Below, one piece after another: positions 28,240-37,805 of a DNA stretch of 64,000 nt. This DNA is from Bacteroidota bacterium (GTDB taxonomy: Bacteria > Bacteroidota > Bacteroidia > NORP154). The notes under the pieces were generated by a model. The model had not been told where the DNA came from. It ran no database searches and was given only the letters and a program-made list of their open reading frames with translations. The stretch's first letter is position 1; each line of letters opens with the position of its first letter. The translations under genes were made by a program, and so were the position numbers. The stretch lies in assembly GCA_022572355.1 (NCBI GenBank), contig JACZWC010000002.1, positions 1-64,000 on the forward strand. Direction: 5' to 3'.

Positions 28240-29367
28240 TCATATCATATCAATGAGCTTGATGAGTCCGGCCCTTCTGGAAAAAGTATCCCGGTCAGGA
28301 TAATTTACCTCGAGATTGCTGCTTTTTAATTTCTCCAACATAGTTAGTATCGATGTTTCGTTGTTTTCAGCCCAAAACACGCATGGATATCCAGCAGTTA
28401 TGCTGTGCAATTCCCCGGTTTTTGTTGTTCCTCCCGTGATGATTGCAATTGGCTTATTCAATCCAATATAATCGAATATTTTGGTGGTAGATTCAAAGGG
28501 TTTGCCACCTGTGAAGATCAGTCCAATGTCACAAGAATTTATGATATCTATTGTGCTCCGATAATCCTTAGCCCCATGGTCAGTTATGCTTTCAAATCCT
28601 GCGATTGTCGATGCCTCTGTTCCAATATAAGAAAATGAAAAGTTATTTGCGTTATCTGCACTGGATATAAGCTTTAGAAATCTGGCTGGGTTCAAATCAT
28701 CATAAAACTTGCCTGCATAAACAAAATTGATTTTGTCATTGTCAGAAATATTGTTTTGAAGGTTTGCTTTATCCACGATCAGGTCATCATAGCCATTTTC
28801 AATAATCTTCAATTTGTCAATATTTCTTTCGCTAAAGGATAATAGTTTAGAGCATGTTTCATTAATGGTAAGAACGGTATCAGCATTATTTATGAATAAT
28901 CTTTCATAATGGGCCTTCACCATTATCTTGAGCCAGCTATTTCCAAAATGCGGGTTGTTGGCAAATGGGTCGCGAAAATCGAGTATGACCTGGCAGTTAA
29001 ACAATTTTTTCATGAAGGGAACCAATTGAAATTGCATAAAAGGCCCACCCGAGATAATAATCGTATCATATTTGACGGAATTATCTCTTTTAAGAAAAAA
29101 CGACCTAATGTTTTTTTGCCAATTATATCCCTGGTCTTTTACAAATAAGTTGAAAATAGACTTGCCTTCACCGCCAACACAAAAGACGTTGTCAATCCCG
29201 TTGTGCTGTTCTTTGAGATCATATTTACTGGTTAGAACATCACAAGAAATCGAATCATTTGAGAGTTGAGCAATATTATTGGCCCAATAGGAGACGCGTT
29301 GGGCGCCTACCCCATCCTTTGTCTCAAAAAAATATGTAATAAACAGAACGCGTTTCTTATCGCTCAT
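28240..29367 (-). CDS. Glycosyltransferase (GT4-like)
   Basis: 375 residues. ITYFFETKDGVGAQRVSYWA at the N-terminus, FLILDFRDPFANNP-like segment (VILDFRDPFANNPHFGNSW) and C-terminal STKIFDYIGLNKPIAII resemble GT-B transferases related to FlaA1-locus enzymes. The Glu of the usual E-x7-E is partly replaced (STTKIFDYIG), so the assignment rests on overall pattern. Its start lies inside the end of the upstream gene (11-bp overlap). Confidence 0.75.
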   Translation of the reverse strand: MSDKKRVLFITYFFETKDGVGAQRVSYWANNIAQLSNDSISCDVLTSKYDLKEQHNGIDNVFCVGGEGKSIFNLFVKDQGYNWQKNIRSFFLKRDNSVKYDTIIISGGPFMQFQLVPFMKKLFNCQVILDFRDPFANNPHFGNSWLKIMVKAHYERLFINNADTVLTINETCSKLLSFSERNIDKLKIIENGYDDLIVDKANLQNNISDNDKINFVYAGKFYDDLNPARFLKLISSADNANNFSFSYIGTEASTIAGFESITDHGAKDYRSTIDIINSCDIGLIFTGGKPFESTTKIFDYIGLNKPIAIITGGTTKTGELHSITAGYPCVFWAENNETSILTMLEKLKSSNLEVNYPDRDTFSRRAGLIKLIDMI

Positions 29368-30271
29368 TCAAAGCAGTATTAAATTTCTCTATCAGGTTGC
29401 TCAGTACTTTTTCCTGGCTGAATTCAGCCTTAATGTAAGCTGCGCCTTCCGTATTCATATGCAGCTCACCACTTGAAAATTTTTGATTTAATGAGTTGGT
29501 GGCGTCCTCGAGTTCAGTCATGTCATTTACCTGCGAACAATGTGGAAATGCGTATTTATAAATTACATGCCGTCCACACGCCAGTGATTCAAGCACAAAT
29601 CCGGATAAACCATCGTGTTTCGGAAATCTCACACACGCCACAGCATTGTTAATTGTTGAGTTCATGTCCTTTACCCACCCCAATAATTTAACATTTTCAG
29701 GTAATAATTCGCCGTAATTAGATATTCCAATAACTTTAATCTCAATATTTGGAAACTTTCTCGCAAGGGTTATAATTTCAGTAAATCCATAAAATTCAGC
29801 CCGGTTCAGTCCAATGTAAGTCAACAATGAGAATTTTTCTGGAAAAGGTTCTGCTGTGTATCCTTTATCGTCAAAGGAAAGGAAAGGAACAGGCTCAGCT
29901 GAGACGCCTATCTCCTCCAGTTCCAGCTTGATCCAGTCTACTTCACAAAAATGAGCGGCTTCATCAATATACTTTTGATTGACAAGGCCTTTCTGATGGC
30001 TTTCGTTGGCCTTTATGACATCTGTGCCTACCCAATGTATGATCAACTTTTTTTTGAGCTTGAGCGCCATGTCAAATGCCCGGGCATTATAAATGGAGCC
30101 ATTTAACGAGTATACGATATCGCAATTTCGAACATGATACAAAAACCTGAACTTATCCAAAAAGCTATAATATGTATCTAAACAAATGTATTGATTGCCT
30201 TTGTCGAATTGCTTTAGCTCTTCAGTTAATCTCTTTGCAAAATGCGGCAATCCAATTATTAAAACCTTCAT
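29357..30271 (-). CDS. Glycosyltransferase, GT-B fold
   Basis: 305 residues. KVLIIGLPHFAKRLTEEL at the N-terminus, KKLIIHWVGTDVIKANES in the middle and HDGLSGFVLESLACGRHVIY toward the C-terminus, equivalent to the nucleotide-sugar loop of GT4 enzymes. Shorter than usual, so one Rossmann half may be reduced. The ATG at 30271 shares one base with the methyltransferase stop (TGATG). Confidence 0.72.
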   Translation of the reverse strand: MKVLIIGLPHFAKRLTEELKQFDKGNQYICLDTYYSFLDKFRFLYHVRNCDIVYSLNGSIYNARAFDMALKLKKKLIIHWVGTDVIKANESHQKGLVNQKYIDEAAHFCEVDWIKLELEEIGVSAEPVPFLSFDDKGYTAEPFPEKFSLLTYIGLNRAEFYGFTEIITLARKFPNIEIKVIGISNYGELLPENVKLLGWVKDMNSTINNAVACVRFPKHDGLSGFVLESLACGRHVIYKYAFPHCSQVNDMTELEDATNSLNQKFSSGELHMNTEGAAYIKAEFSQEKVLSNLIEKFNTALNER

Positions 30272-31044
30272 CAACTTTTCTTATAAACCATAATCTTTAA
30301 CAGGTCATTGCTTTCGTTGGGCCAAAAGTAATCGTCATTATCATTAACGCTTTTTTTTGCAACTATTGCGAGCTTATTCCTTGGCCATTCAAAACGCTGA
30401 AAGATTCTTAAGATTTTTACGATCAAATAACCCCTGTACTTATCATAACTATTACATGATGCTTCAGTAGGAGAATAAAATCCGTAGCAATCGTCAAGTA
30501 TAAATCCGTTCTCTGAAAAAGCATCTTGCCACTCACTGAAGGTTAAAAACTTTTGATATTCACTCTGGGGTATTTTATTCGGAGGTGTATACTCCAAAGC
30601 GATTATCTGGCCATTGTTGGTTAATTTATTCTTAAAAAACTGCAAATGAGAATGAAGGAGGTTATCGTCCATTAGATGGCCCAATACAGTCACTGAAAGA
30701 ATTAAATCCAATGAACTATCGCTAATTTCTACATCCATCACGGAGCTCCCGGTGCAAAATTGTATGTTGAGAATGTGCCCACTTTGGTTTTTGCCAATTG
30801 CAATTACTTCTTCTGATGTATCAAACGCAATCACCTTTTCAAATGTTTTTGACAACATCCGTGCAAAATCTCCTGATCCGGTACCGAAGTCAAGCGCCAA
30901 TCCTGACTCTATTGTCAGCTTCGTCAGAATACTTTCTAACGCTTTTAGGCGCGCCAGTTGGTCAAATGCATAAATGGAGTAATTGGCCCATCCTGTGTGG
31001 CCGAATGTTAATGCCCGCTTATTCCAAAACTCAGAATTTGACAA
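30271..31044 (-). CDS. SAM-dependent class I methyltransferase
   Basis: 257 residues. Motif I is LALDFGTGSGDFARML, followed by KVIAFDTSEEVIAIGK and LDLILSVTVLGHLMDD, as in UbiE/Methyltransf_11 proteins. Probably methylates a sugar or lipid-linked intermediate of the polysaccharide. No in-frame ATG occurs near the start; a TTG (31044) follows an in-frame stop closely, so TTG is the most likely start. The flippase gene ends 9 bp upstream. Confidence 0.83.
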   Translation of the reverse strand: MSNSEFWNKRALTFGHTGWANYSIYAFDQLARLKALESILTKLTIESGLALDFGTGSGDFARMLSKTFEKVIAFDTSEEVIAIGKNQSGHILNIQFCTGSSVMDVEISDSSLDLILSVTVLGHLMDDNLLHSHLQFFKNKLTNNGQIIALEYTPPNKIPQSEYQKFLTFSEWQDAFSENGFILDDCYGFYSPTEASCNSYDKYRGYLIVKILRIFQRFEWPRNKLAIVAKKSVNDNDDYFWPNESNDLLKIMVYKKS

Positions 31045-31053
31045 ACCTCAGTG

Positions 31054-32325
31054 TTATGTTGTTCTTGTTTTTGATATGTTGACAATCCAAATCACCACAA
31101 AAATCAAGAAAAGCATTTGTAATAACGATAGTATTAATAAGGTAGTTTTTATATCCTCCAGCACAAGTCCGCCATATAGGATTGAGCCGATAATTAATAC
31201 ATGGCCTACCAGGCTGATTAGAAAATTTTCCTTTTGTTTATTGACGATAATCGGTATTTGAGAGATAGGAGATATAATAAAACTCAAAAAAATCCATGGT
31301 GATAAAATTTGCGCATACTCTCCGGCTTCGCGCCAGCCCTCTCCAAAAACAAAAGCGAACAGATTTGGCCCGAATAAAATAATGAGGGCAAAAACAGGCG
31401 CCGATATCAACGCAAGGCTGCCAAGCATTTTTATAACCATAGGTTTGATTTCCTCATTATTTGCATATTTCTCAGAAGCCTTTTGGTAAAACACCTGGCT
31501 CACAGACCCTCCTATAAATCCAGTTGGCACTTTGATAATTCGCATTGCGAGCGCATACAAGCCAACAACAGCAGAACCAAAAAAAGAAGAGATGAAAAAT
31601 ATTAATAAAGTCACCGCAAGCACATCTGAAAAAGCATGGATTGAATTGATTTTCAGAAAATCAGAGTAGTGCCTTGCCTGAACGGAAATATTTTGCCTTC
31701 CTGTAATGATTTGCCGTACTATACCTTTCTCCCAAAAGGATTGAAGCAAGGCCAAGCTGCCCGCAATCTGGCCTATAATATTGCCTAGTATAAGGCCTCC
31801 AGCACCGATAGTCTTAAAACCCACGAGAACCTTAACCAAAGCATTCGTTAACGAGTCAGCAACTTTACTGACAGATATGTTGCCAAACCGTTTTTTTCTG
31901 GTAGCATAGTAATTCAGTGCCTGGTATATTCCCGTAAAAAGAACTGTAACCGGAATCAGAAGAAGCCATTGCTCAATTTTTGGCTCATTGTACCAATTCG
32001 CTATTTGCGAACCAAATATTATAACTAAAAAGAGAGTCAGTGCTGCAATTATGAAAGACAGAATTATTGATAAGGCAAACAGGCTCAGTGCATCTTTATC
32101 CTCTTTAGGCAACACGATGGCCAACTCATACCTGCCTGTTGCGATGATGCCAAACAAGCCCGATAAGCTAACGTAGATAGCCAGCAATCCAAAATCTTGT
32201 GGTGAGTAGATCCGAGTTAGCAGCGGAGCAACAGCAATTGGAATTACCTGGGCAAGTACAGTGCCGGTAAAAAGCGCAAATACATTCTTTACAAATTCAG
32301 ATTTAGGCGCAATGTAATTTAACAT
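31054..32325 (-). CDS. Polysaccharide flippase (Wzx-like, MOP superfamily), minus arm
   Basis: 423 residues with about 12 transmembrane segments. The N-terminal SEFVKNVFALFTGTVLAQVI and YSPQDFGLLAIYVSLSG and the GRYELAIVLPKED stretch are typical of polysaccharide biosynthesis proteins that flip undecaprenyl-linked units across the inner membrane. One of two flippases in the locus, which suggests two different glycans. Confidence 0.88.
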   Translation of the reverse strand: MLNYIAPKSEFVKNVFALFTGTVLAQVIPIAVAPLLTRIYSPQDFGLLAIYVSLSGLFGIIATGRYELAIVLPKEDKDALSLFALSIILSFIIAALTLFLVIIFGSQIANWYNEPKIEQWLLLIPVTVLFTGIYQALNYYATRKKRFGNISVSKVADSLTNALVKVLVGFKTIGAGGLILGNIIGQIAGSLALLQSFWEKGIVRQIITGRQNISVQARHYSDFLKINSIHAFSDVLAVTLLIFFISSFFGSAVVGLYALAMRIIKVPTGFIGGSVSQVFYQKASEKYANNEEIKPMVIKMLGSLALISAPVFALIILFGPNLFAFVFGEGWREAGEYAQILSPWIFLSFIISPISQIPIIVNKQKENFLISLVGHVLIIGSILYGGLVLEDIKTTLLILSLLQMLFLIFVVIWIVNISKTRTT

Positions 32326-32334
32326 TTCGGAAGG

Positions 32335-33732
32335 CTAAGCTGCCATTTTATCGCCTTTAAATCCATTGAGAACGGTTTGAAATATTATCTGTAAATCAAG
32401 AAGGAAAGACCAGTTTTCAATATACCATACATCTGTCCTCACGCGCCGGTACATTAGGTCAGAACCTTTGGTTTCACCGCGATATCCCCTTACCTGGGCC
32501 AATCCGGTAATTCCAGGGGTAACAAGGTGTCGAACCATGAACTTGTCGATTTCTTTAGAATACTCTTCGGTATGCTTAAGCATATGGGGCCTCGGGCCAA
32601 CAACGGACATATCACCTGTAATAACATTGAAAAACTGTGGTAGTTCATCCAAACTGGTTCTGCGAAGAAAATGACCGATTGTCGTAATTCTCGGATCATT
32701 CTCTGTAGCTTGAACTTCATCGGAATCATCATTCACATACATGGTTCTGAATTTCAAGCAATTGAATACTTGATTAACCTTACCTGACCGCTTTTGCTGA
32801 AAAAATACCGGGCCTTTCGAATTGATCTTAATAAGTATGGCTATAATAGGTGTAACCCAAGAGAGAATAGTCAGAATTACAGTTAAGGAGAACATGATAT
32901 CAAAGAATCTCTTTACTGCGCTGTTAAAGGCATTTTGGAGGGGCTCAGCTCTGCGCAGAAGTACAGGCAGGTCCTCATAAAACTCCAGCGCCATTTTCTG
33001 ATTATAAAAGCCCCTGAAATCCGGTACGAGTTTAAACCGGATCATCTTTCTATCAGTGAAATTCATCAAACTCCGGATCTTTTCTGTTTTAGCAAGAGGA
33101 ATGGCACAAAATACCTCATCGACCTTGTTGTTTTCGGCGAATTTCTCAATATCATCAATTTTACCCAATAGTTTTCGTCCCTTATCCTCTTCAAATTCAT
33201 CATCCGTAAAGAACCCGAGAAACTCAAATCCATATTCAGAGTGATTCGCCAGTAAGTTGTACGTTTCCAATGCTACCGGTCCCGAACCAATGATAACAGC
33301 AGTTCGAGTGTTAATACCAGCAGATCTTATATGGCCGATAAATATCAGAAAAGCTGTTCGGGAGATAACGACCAGCATACCAAAATACAGATAGGTGTAA
33401 AACAGGAATTCTCTGGAGAAATAATACCATTTAAGGGATACAATAAAAATTGAGATGAGCAATAGGTGTAATCCAACCGCTTTGATCAGGTTCTTTATCA
33501 CATTATCAACGCGAACTACCCTGTAAAGCTCATAGATTCTAAATACAAGCGCTACCAATACCCAGACAATATTAAATACCATGTACAGAACTACATACTT
33601 ATCCTGAAATCCAAGTGGATAGTCATCAGCGGTAAACCTGGTATGAAAAGCAAGGATGATGGCAACGTTGAGGATGAATATATCCACAATAAAATGTAGC
33701 GCTTTAAAAAACTTGGAATACCGTTGCATCAT
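32335..33732 (-). CDS. Undecaprenyl-phosphate sugar phosphotransferase (long WcaJ/WbaP type)
   Basis: Long phosphoglycosyl transferase. About 465 residues: four N-terminal membrane helices, a CoA-binding-like Rossmann domain (NTRTAVIIGSGPVALETYNLL), a fifth hydrophobic segment and the C-terminal catalytic domain with CLKFRTMYVND, SLDELPQFFNVITGDMSVVG and VTPGITGLAQVRGYRGET. The frame also opens at a TTG (33762), but two adjacent ATGs at 33732 and 33729 are better. First gene of the minus arm, transcribed divergently from the epimerase. It probably starts the main glycan of this arm. Confidence 0.93.
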   Translation of the reverse strand: MMQRYSKFFKALHFIVDIFILNVAIILAFHTRFTADDYPLGFQDKYVVLYMVFNIVWVLVALVFRIYELYRVVRVDNVIKNLIKAVGLHLLLISIFIVSLKWYYFSREFLFYTYLYFGMLVVISRTAFLIFIGHIRSAGINTRTAVIIGSGPVALETYNLLANHSEYGFEFLGFFTDDEFEEDKGRKLLGKIDDIEKFAENNKVDEVFCAIPLAKTEKIRSLMNFTDRKMIRFKLVPDFRGFYNQKMALEFYEDLPVLLRRAEPLQNAFNSAVKRFFDIMFSLTVILTILSWVTPIIAILIKINSKGPVFFQQKRSGKVNQVFNCLKFRTMYVNDDSDEVQATENDPRITTIGHFLRRTSLDELPQFFNVITGDMSVVGPRPHMLKHTEEYSKEIDKFMVRHLVTPGITGLAQVRGYRGETKGSDLMYRRVRTDVWYIENWSFLLDLQIIFQTVLNGFKGDKMAA

Positions 33733-33858
33733 AACCTTTTGTATCGCCGCTTTCGCGTGCAAATATATCGCATTTAAAGGGGGGTTACCCGAAAATCCTC
33801 ATTCATTTTTTAACAATCAATTTTTAATAAGTTGAAGATTCGGCTTCTTTAAAAATGC

Positions 33859-33866
33859 TAATTTTG
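33859..33866 (+). promoter_or_regulatory. Candidate -7 promoter element of the plus polysaccharide arm
   Basis: TAATTTTG matches TAnnTTTG, with a TTG 24 nt upstream (33832-33834), one more than the usual range. It lies 53 bp before the epimerase ATG, in the 187-bp divergent region between the two arms. Confidence 0.4.
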
Positions 33867-33919
33867 AGCCTGTCAAGATTAGCTGTGTAAAAGACGAATA
33901 TTTGGAGAACAGGTTGCCT

Positions 33920-34924
33920 ATGCCAATCGGTGATAAAATTACGAATTCAAGAGTGCTTATTACAGGTGGAGCTGGCTTCATTGGTTCAAATTTATGTGAG
34001 GCTCTGATAGAGCAGGACAATGAAATTGTTTGTTTAGACAATTTTTCGACTGGAAAGCGTGAAAACATTGAAGATCTTCTCGTGAAGTCAAATTTCCAGT
34101 TGATTGAAGGAGATATCAGAGACCTGGATGTGTGTAAAAAGGCAAGTGACGGTATTGACATCATATTGCACCAGGCAGCCCTCGGATCGATTCCAAGATC
34201 CATTGACGACCCAATTACAACCAATGATGTAAATATTGGGGGATTCTTGAATATGTTGGTTGCTTCTAAGGATGCCAAAGTGAAACGATTCGTTTATGCT
34301 TGCAGTTCATCAACTTATGGAGATCATCCCGATTTGCCGAAGTTGGAAGACAATATTGGGAATCCCCTATCCCCATATGCGGTTACCAAATATGTTAACG
34401 AACTATATGCAAAAGTATTTTCTGAGTTATATGACCTGGAAACTATTGGTTTGCGCTATTTTAATGTGTTTGGCCCAAGGCAAGACCCTAACGGAGCATA
34501 TGCAGCGGCTATTCCCAGATTTGTAGATTTAATGATAAAGCATGAATCCCCAAAAATTTATGGCGATGGCACTCAGTCCCGTGACTTTACATACATAGAA
34601 AATGTGGTGCAGATCAATCAGTTAGCCGCAACAACATCGAACAAAGAAGCATTGAACAACATCTACAATGTTGCTTATGGTGAGAATACAACGGTCATAG
34701 ATCTGTTTGGCAAGATCAGAGAGTTACTCTCTAAGTACGATCCGGAAATAATAAAAATTCAAGTTGAATTTGTCGCAGAACGGCCTGGTGAGATAAAACA
34801 CTCTCATGCGTCGATAGACAAAGCGAAGAAGTTGCTAAATTATAATCCAACGCATGGATTTGATGAGGGTCTGAATAAAGCTGTACCCTGGTATTGGGAA
34901 CATCACAATAAATTGAATGGCTAA
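33920..34924 (+). CDS. UDP-N-acetylglucosamine 4-epimerase-like enzyme (WbpP family)
   Basis: SDR-type nucleotide-sugar epimerase. VLITGGAGFIGSNLCEALI binds NAD, LDNFSTGKRENI follows, and ACSSSTYGDHPDLPKLED plus the YAVTKYVNE (Y-x3-K) gives the catalytic set. HQAALGSIPRSIDDP and RYFNVFGPRQDPNGAYAA match WbpP/Gne-type enzymes that make UDP-GalNAc. A TTG at 33902 also opens the frame; the ATG at 33920 gives the usual short N-terminus. First gene of the plus arm and so likely supplies a hexosamine for that glycan. Confidence 0.92.
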   Translation: MPIGDKITNSRVLITGGAGFIGSNLCEALIEQDNEIVCLDNFSTGKRENIEDLLVKSNFQLIEGDIRDLDVCKKASDGIDIILHQAALGSIPRSIDDPITTNDVNIGGFLNMLVASKDAKVKRFVYACSSSTYGDHPDLPKLEDNIGNPLSPYAVTKYVNELYAKVFSELYDLETIGLRYFNVFGPRQDPNGAYAAAIPRFVDLMIKHESPKIYGDGTQSRDFTYIENVVQINQLAATTSNKEALNNIYNVAYGENTTVIDLFGKIRELLSKYDPEIIKIQVEFVAERPGEIKHSHASIDKAKKLLNYNPTHGFDEGLNKAVPWYWEHHNKLNG

Positions 34925-36272
34925 CCGTATTTTCAAATTTTTCAGCACCGGCCATGAGAGAAGCATATTAATTAAAAAGAATGTAGTTGCTTCACTGGTG
35001 TTTCAGGCGTTTAATGTAATCATACAATTTGCGCTCGTGCCACTTACATTGGACTACCTGAATCCCACGAAATATGGTATTTGGATTACATTGAGTTCTG
35101 TCATATTGTGGCTGACATTTTTTGATTTGGGGTTGAGCAACGGCTTGAAAAACAAACTCTCAGAAGCCCTTGCAATGAAAGATTACGCGCTGGGTAAATC
35201 CTATATCAGTACTACTTACTTTTTTTTAATAATAATTGCACTTGTTCTTTTTGTTGTTTTTGCCGCATTTCAGGCTTTTATCAACTATCCTGCAATTTTT
35301 AACTCCACTATGGAGATGGCTGACGAGCTGAGCAAACTTGTCTTTTGGGTGTTTACATTTTTCTTGTTGAAGTTTGTCTTCAATATAATAAGCATTGTGT
35401 TTACATCAGATCAGAAACCTGCCTATGTAAATTACTTTTCCTTCTTAGCGAATTTAACGGCTCTTATCGCCGTATTTATTATAACCAAAACAACCGAGGA
35501 CTCACTATTTTTAGTGGGCCTGTGGATTACTATTCCAACCTTTGTAATACCCCTTCTCGCCTCTATTTATTATTTCAGAACTAAGTATCGACTTCTTTCT
35601 CCATCTCTTAGCAGTATTGATTTTAAAAAAATAAAGCCATTGTTTGGTTTGGGGCTGTATTTTTTCATCGCTCAAATGATGACTTTGATTATATACAGCT
35701 CTGATAATATGATCATTTTACAAGTGTTAGGCCCGGAACAGGTTACTCCTTATAACATTGCCTTTAAATACTTCAGCATCGTAACGATGCTTTTCGGAAT
35801 AGCCTTGGCCCCACTATGGGCTGCTTTTACCAATGCGTATGCCAAAGAGGATTATGATTGGATAAGAAACACGGTCAAGAAATTTGTGCAAATCTGGTTA
35901 GCGGTGATCGTTGGAGTTGTTTTAATGATAAGTTGTTCAGATTTTGTATATCGAATATGGATAGGAGATAGCATTCCGATTCCCTTTGTACTGAGCGTTT
36001 TCATGGGATTATTTGTTATACAAAATACGTGGATTATAATTTTTACTTATTTCACCAATGGTGTAGGAAGGATGAAATTGGTAACAATTATTCTTTGTTT
36101 TGCGGGACTGCTGAATATTCCGCTTTCAATATATCTTGCAAAATATATGAATATGGGGGCTACGGGGGTGATTATTGCAACTATATTGTGCTTACTACCG
36201 CAGAGTATCATAATGCCAATTCAATATCACAAACTGGTTAATCAAAAAGCAACGGGTATTTGGGATCGATGA
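34917..36272 (+). CDS. Polysaccharide flippase (Wzx-like), plus arm
   Basis: 451 residues with about 12-14 transmembrane segments. NPTKYGIWITLSSVILWLTFFDLGLSNGLKNKL near the N-terminus is typical of RfbX/Wzx-type MOP flippases. It overlaps the epimerase gene by 8 bp. Sequence features differ from the minus-arm flippase, so the two are not recent duplicates. Confidence 0.88.
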   Translation: MANRIFKFFSTGHERSILIKKNVVASLVFQAFNVIIQFALVPLTLDYLNPTKYGIWITLSSVILWLTFFDLGLSNGLKNKLSEALAMKDYALGKSYISTTYFFLIIIALVLFVVFAAFQAFINYPAIFNSTMEMADELSKLVFWVFTFFLLKFVFNIISIVFTSDQKPAYVNYFSFLANLTALIAVFIITKTTEDSLFLVGLWITIPTFVIPLLASIYYFRTKYRLLSPSLSSIDFKKIKPLFGLGLYFFIAQMMTLIIYSSDNMIILQVLGPEQVTPYNIAFKYFSIVTMLFGIALAPLWAAFTNAYAKEDYDWIRNTVKKFVQIWLAVIVGVVLMISCSDFVYRIWIGDSIPIPFVLSVFMGLFVIQNTWIIIFTYFTNGVGRMKLVTIILCFAGLLNIPLSIYLAKYMNMGATGVIIATILCLLPQSIIMPIQYHKLVNQKATGIWDR

Positions 36273-37090
36273 TTCTTTTGGATAAAATAAAAAATAGGTT
36301 AAAGAAAATTTACTTTAAATCCAGGTATAAAAAGCCATTTTTGTTTTCATCAAAGTTTGGTTTCAAAATGGTCATTTATCCTACCAGCATTATTGACGAG
36401 AATTTTTATTGGGGCGATTTTGAAACCGATAACCTTGTGTTTTTCAGGAATCTGGTTAAAGAGGAAATGGTAATATTTGATATTGGCGCAAATGTGGGGC
36501 TGTATTCGCTAACCGCAGCTGCTAAAATGAAAGATTCAATAAAAATATATGCATTCGAACCTGCCGAAATTCCACTAAACAGGCTCAATGACAATATTGA
36601 ATTAAATAACTTTAAAAATATTAGCGTACACAATGTGGGTGTCAGTGACAGGGAGGGCACAGTGGAGTTTAATATATGTGAAGACGATGCATACAACTCA
36701 ATAGGATCATCGCCCATGCAGGAAATCTCAAAGAAAGTAGAAATTAACGTGACAAGCATCAACTCATTTTGCCAGGCTAATAACATTGATCGCATTGACA
36801 TTATTAAGATCGACACGGAAGGCGCAGAACTGCTAATACTAAGGGGTGGCGGAGAAATATTTGAAAGTGAAAACGCCCCTATTTTATTTTGTGAATACAA
36901 TCGGCTAACGGCGTCTGGCTATGATTATACACTTCGTGATTATGAAGAACAGTTGAAGGCGTACAACTATAAAATATTTGAAATAAAAGAGGGAAATCTT
37001 ATTGGTTTTGATCCTGCGGTGAGTGATAATAGCAATATACTGTGTTTAAAGGACAATCATATTCAATCCCTAAGAAAGCATATAAATTAA
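36269..37090 (+). CDS. FkbM family methyltransferase 1
   Basis: About 273 residues. EMVIFDIGANVGLYSLTAAA is the SAM-binding motif, IYAFEPAEIPLNRLNDNI follows, and DIIKIDTEGAELLILRGG is the FkbM signature. FkbM proteins O-methylate sugars or related hydroxyls. The ATG at 36269 overlaps the flippase stop (ATGA); an earlier TTG at 36260 is less likely. One of three FkbM genes in the arm. Confidence 0.88.
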   Translation: MILLDKIKNRLKKIYFKSRYKKPFLFSSKFGFKMVIYPTSIIDENFYWGDFETDNLVFFRNLVKEEMVIFDIGANVGLYSLTAAAKMKDSIKIYAFEPAEIPLNRLNDNIELNNFKNISVHNVGVSDREGTVEFNICEDDAYNSIGSSPMQEISKKVEINVTSINSFCQANNIDRIDIIKIDTEGAELLILRGGGEIFESENAPILFCEYNRLTASGYDYTLRDYEEQLKAYNYKIFEIKEGNLIGFDPAVSDNSNILCLKDNHIQSLRKHIN

Positions 37091-37100
37091 GTTATTAGCT

Positions 37101-37805
37101 ATGTTGAAAAAATATATTAAAGGGTTATTTCAGTTTTTTGGGATAAGTGTCCGGAGATATATTCCACCTAGTTATGGCTGGATTTATGCTAGGAATATAA
37201 CGGCTGTTTTAGACATTGGCGCAAATACAGGACAATATGCTTTGGCGATCAGCAAGATTTTACCGGAGAGCAAAATTTACTCTTTTGAGCCGATCAAGAA
37301 ATGTTATGATGACCTGATCATAAATACTGAAAAACTCAATATTGAAACATTCAATTTTGCATTGGGCGAAAATGAATACGAAACAGAAATTAATGTTAGC
37401 AGTCATTCACCCAGCTCTTCCTTGCTAAGGATGACGGACTTGCATAAAAAGCTTTACAGCCATACGAAGAACTTTACAGTAGAGAAAATAAGTGTTAAAG
37501 CTCTCGATCAAATTGCACATGATCTCAATATTTCAAAGGAAAACTATCTGGTTAAAATAGATGCGCAGGGATTTGAAGATAAAATTATAAAAGGAGGATA
37601 TAATACAATCAAAAATGCTCAGATCATACAAGTAGAAATGACATACCAGGAGTTATATGAGGGCCAGCCTCTTTTTGATAATATTTATCAAGTATTAAAT
37701 GAAATGGGATTTGATTTTTCAGGAAATATTAGCCAAGTTTATAATCCGGATACGGGTGAGCTTGTCTATTCAGATTCAATATTTTTAAGAACGCAACTTA
37801 AATGA
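37101..37805 (+). CDS. FkbM family methyltransferase 2
   Basis: 234 residues. VLDIGANTGQYALAISKIL, IYSFEPIKKCYDDL and NYLVKIDAQGFEDKIIKGG make it an FkbM enzyme, where Gln replaces the usual Glu of D-x-EG. Starts 10 bp after FkbM 1 but has little sequence in common with it outside the motifs. Confidence 0.86.
   Translation: MLKKYIKGLFQFFGISVRRYIPPSYGWIYARNITAVLDIGANTGQYALAISKILPESKIYSFEPIKKCYDDLIINTEKLNIETFNFALGENEYETEINVSSHSPSSSLLRMTDLHKKLYSHTKNFTVEKISVKALDQIAHDLNISKENYLVKIDAQGFEDKIIKGGYNTIKNAQIIQVEMTYQELYEGQPLFDNIYQVLNEMGFDFSGNISQVYNPDTGELVYSDSIFLRTQLK

Noticed and set aside
33817..34278. Minus-strand frame of 153 codons over the epimerase start
   Set aside because: Antisense of a clear WbpP-like gene; Ser/Phe-rich translation typical of a shadow frame.
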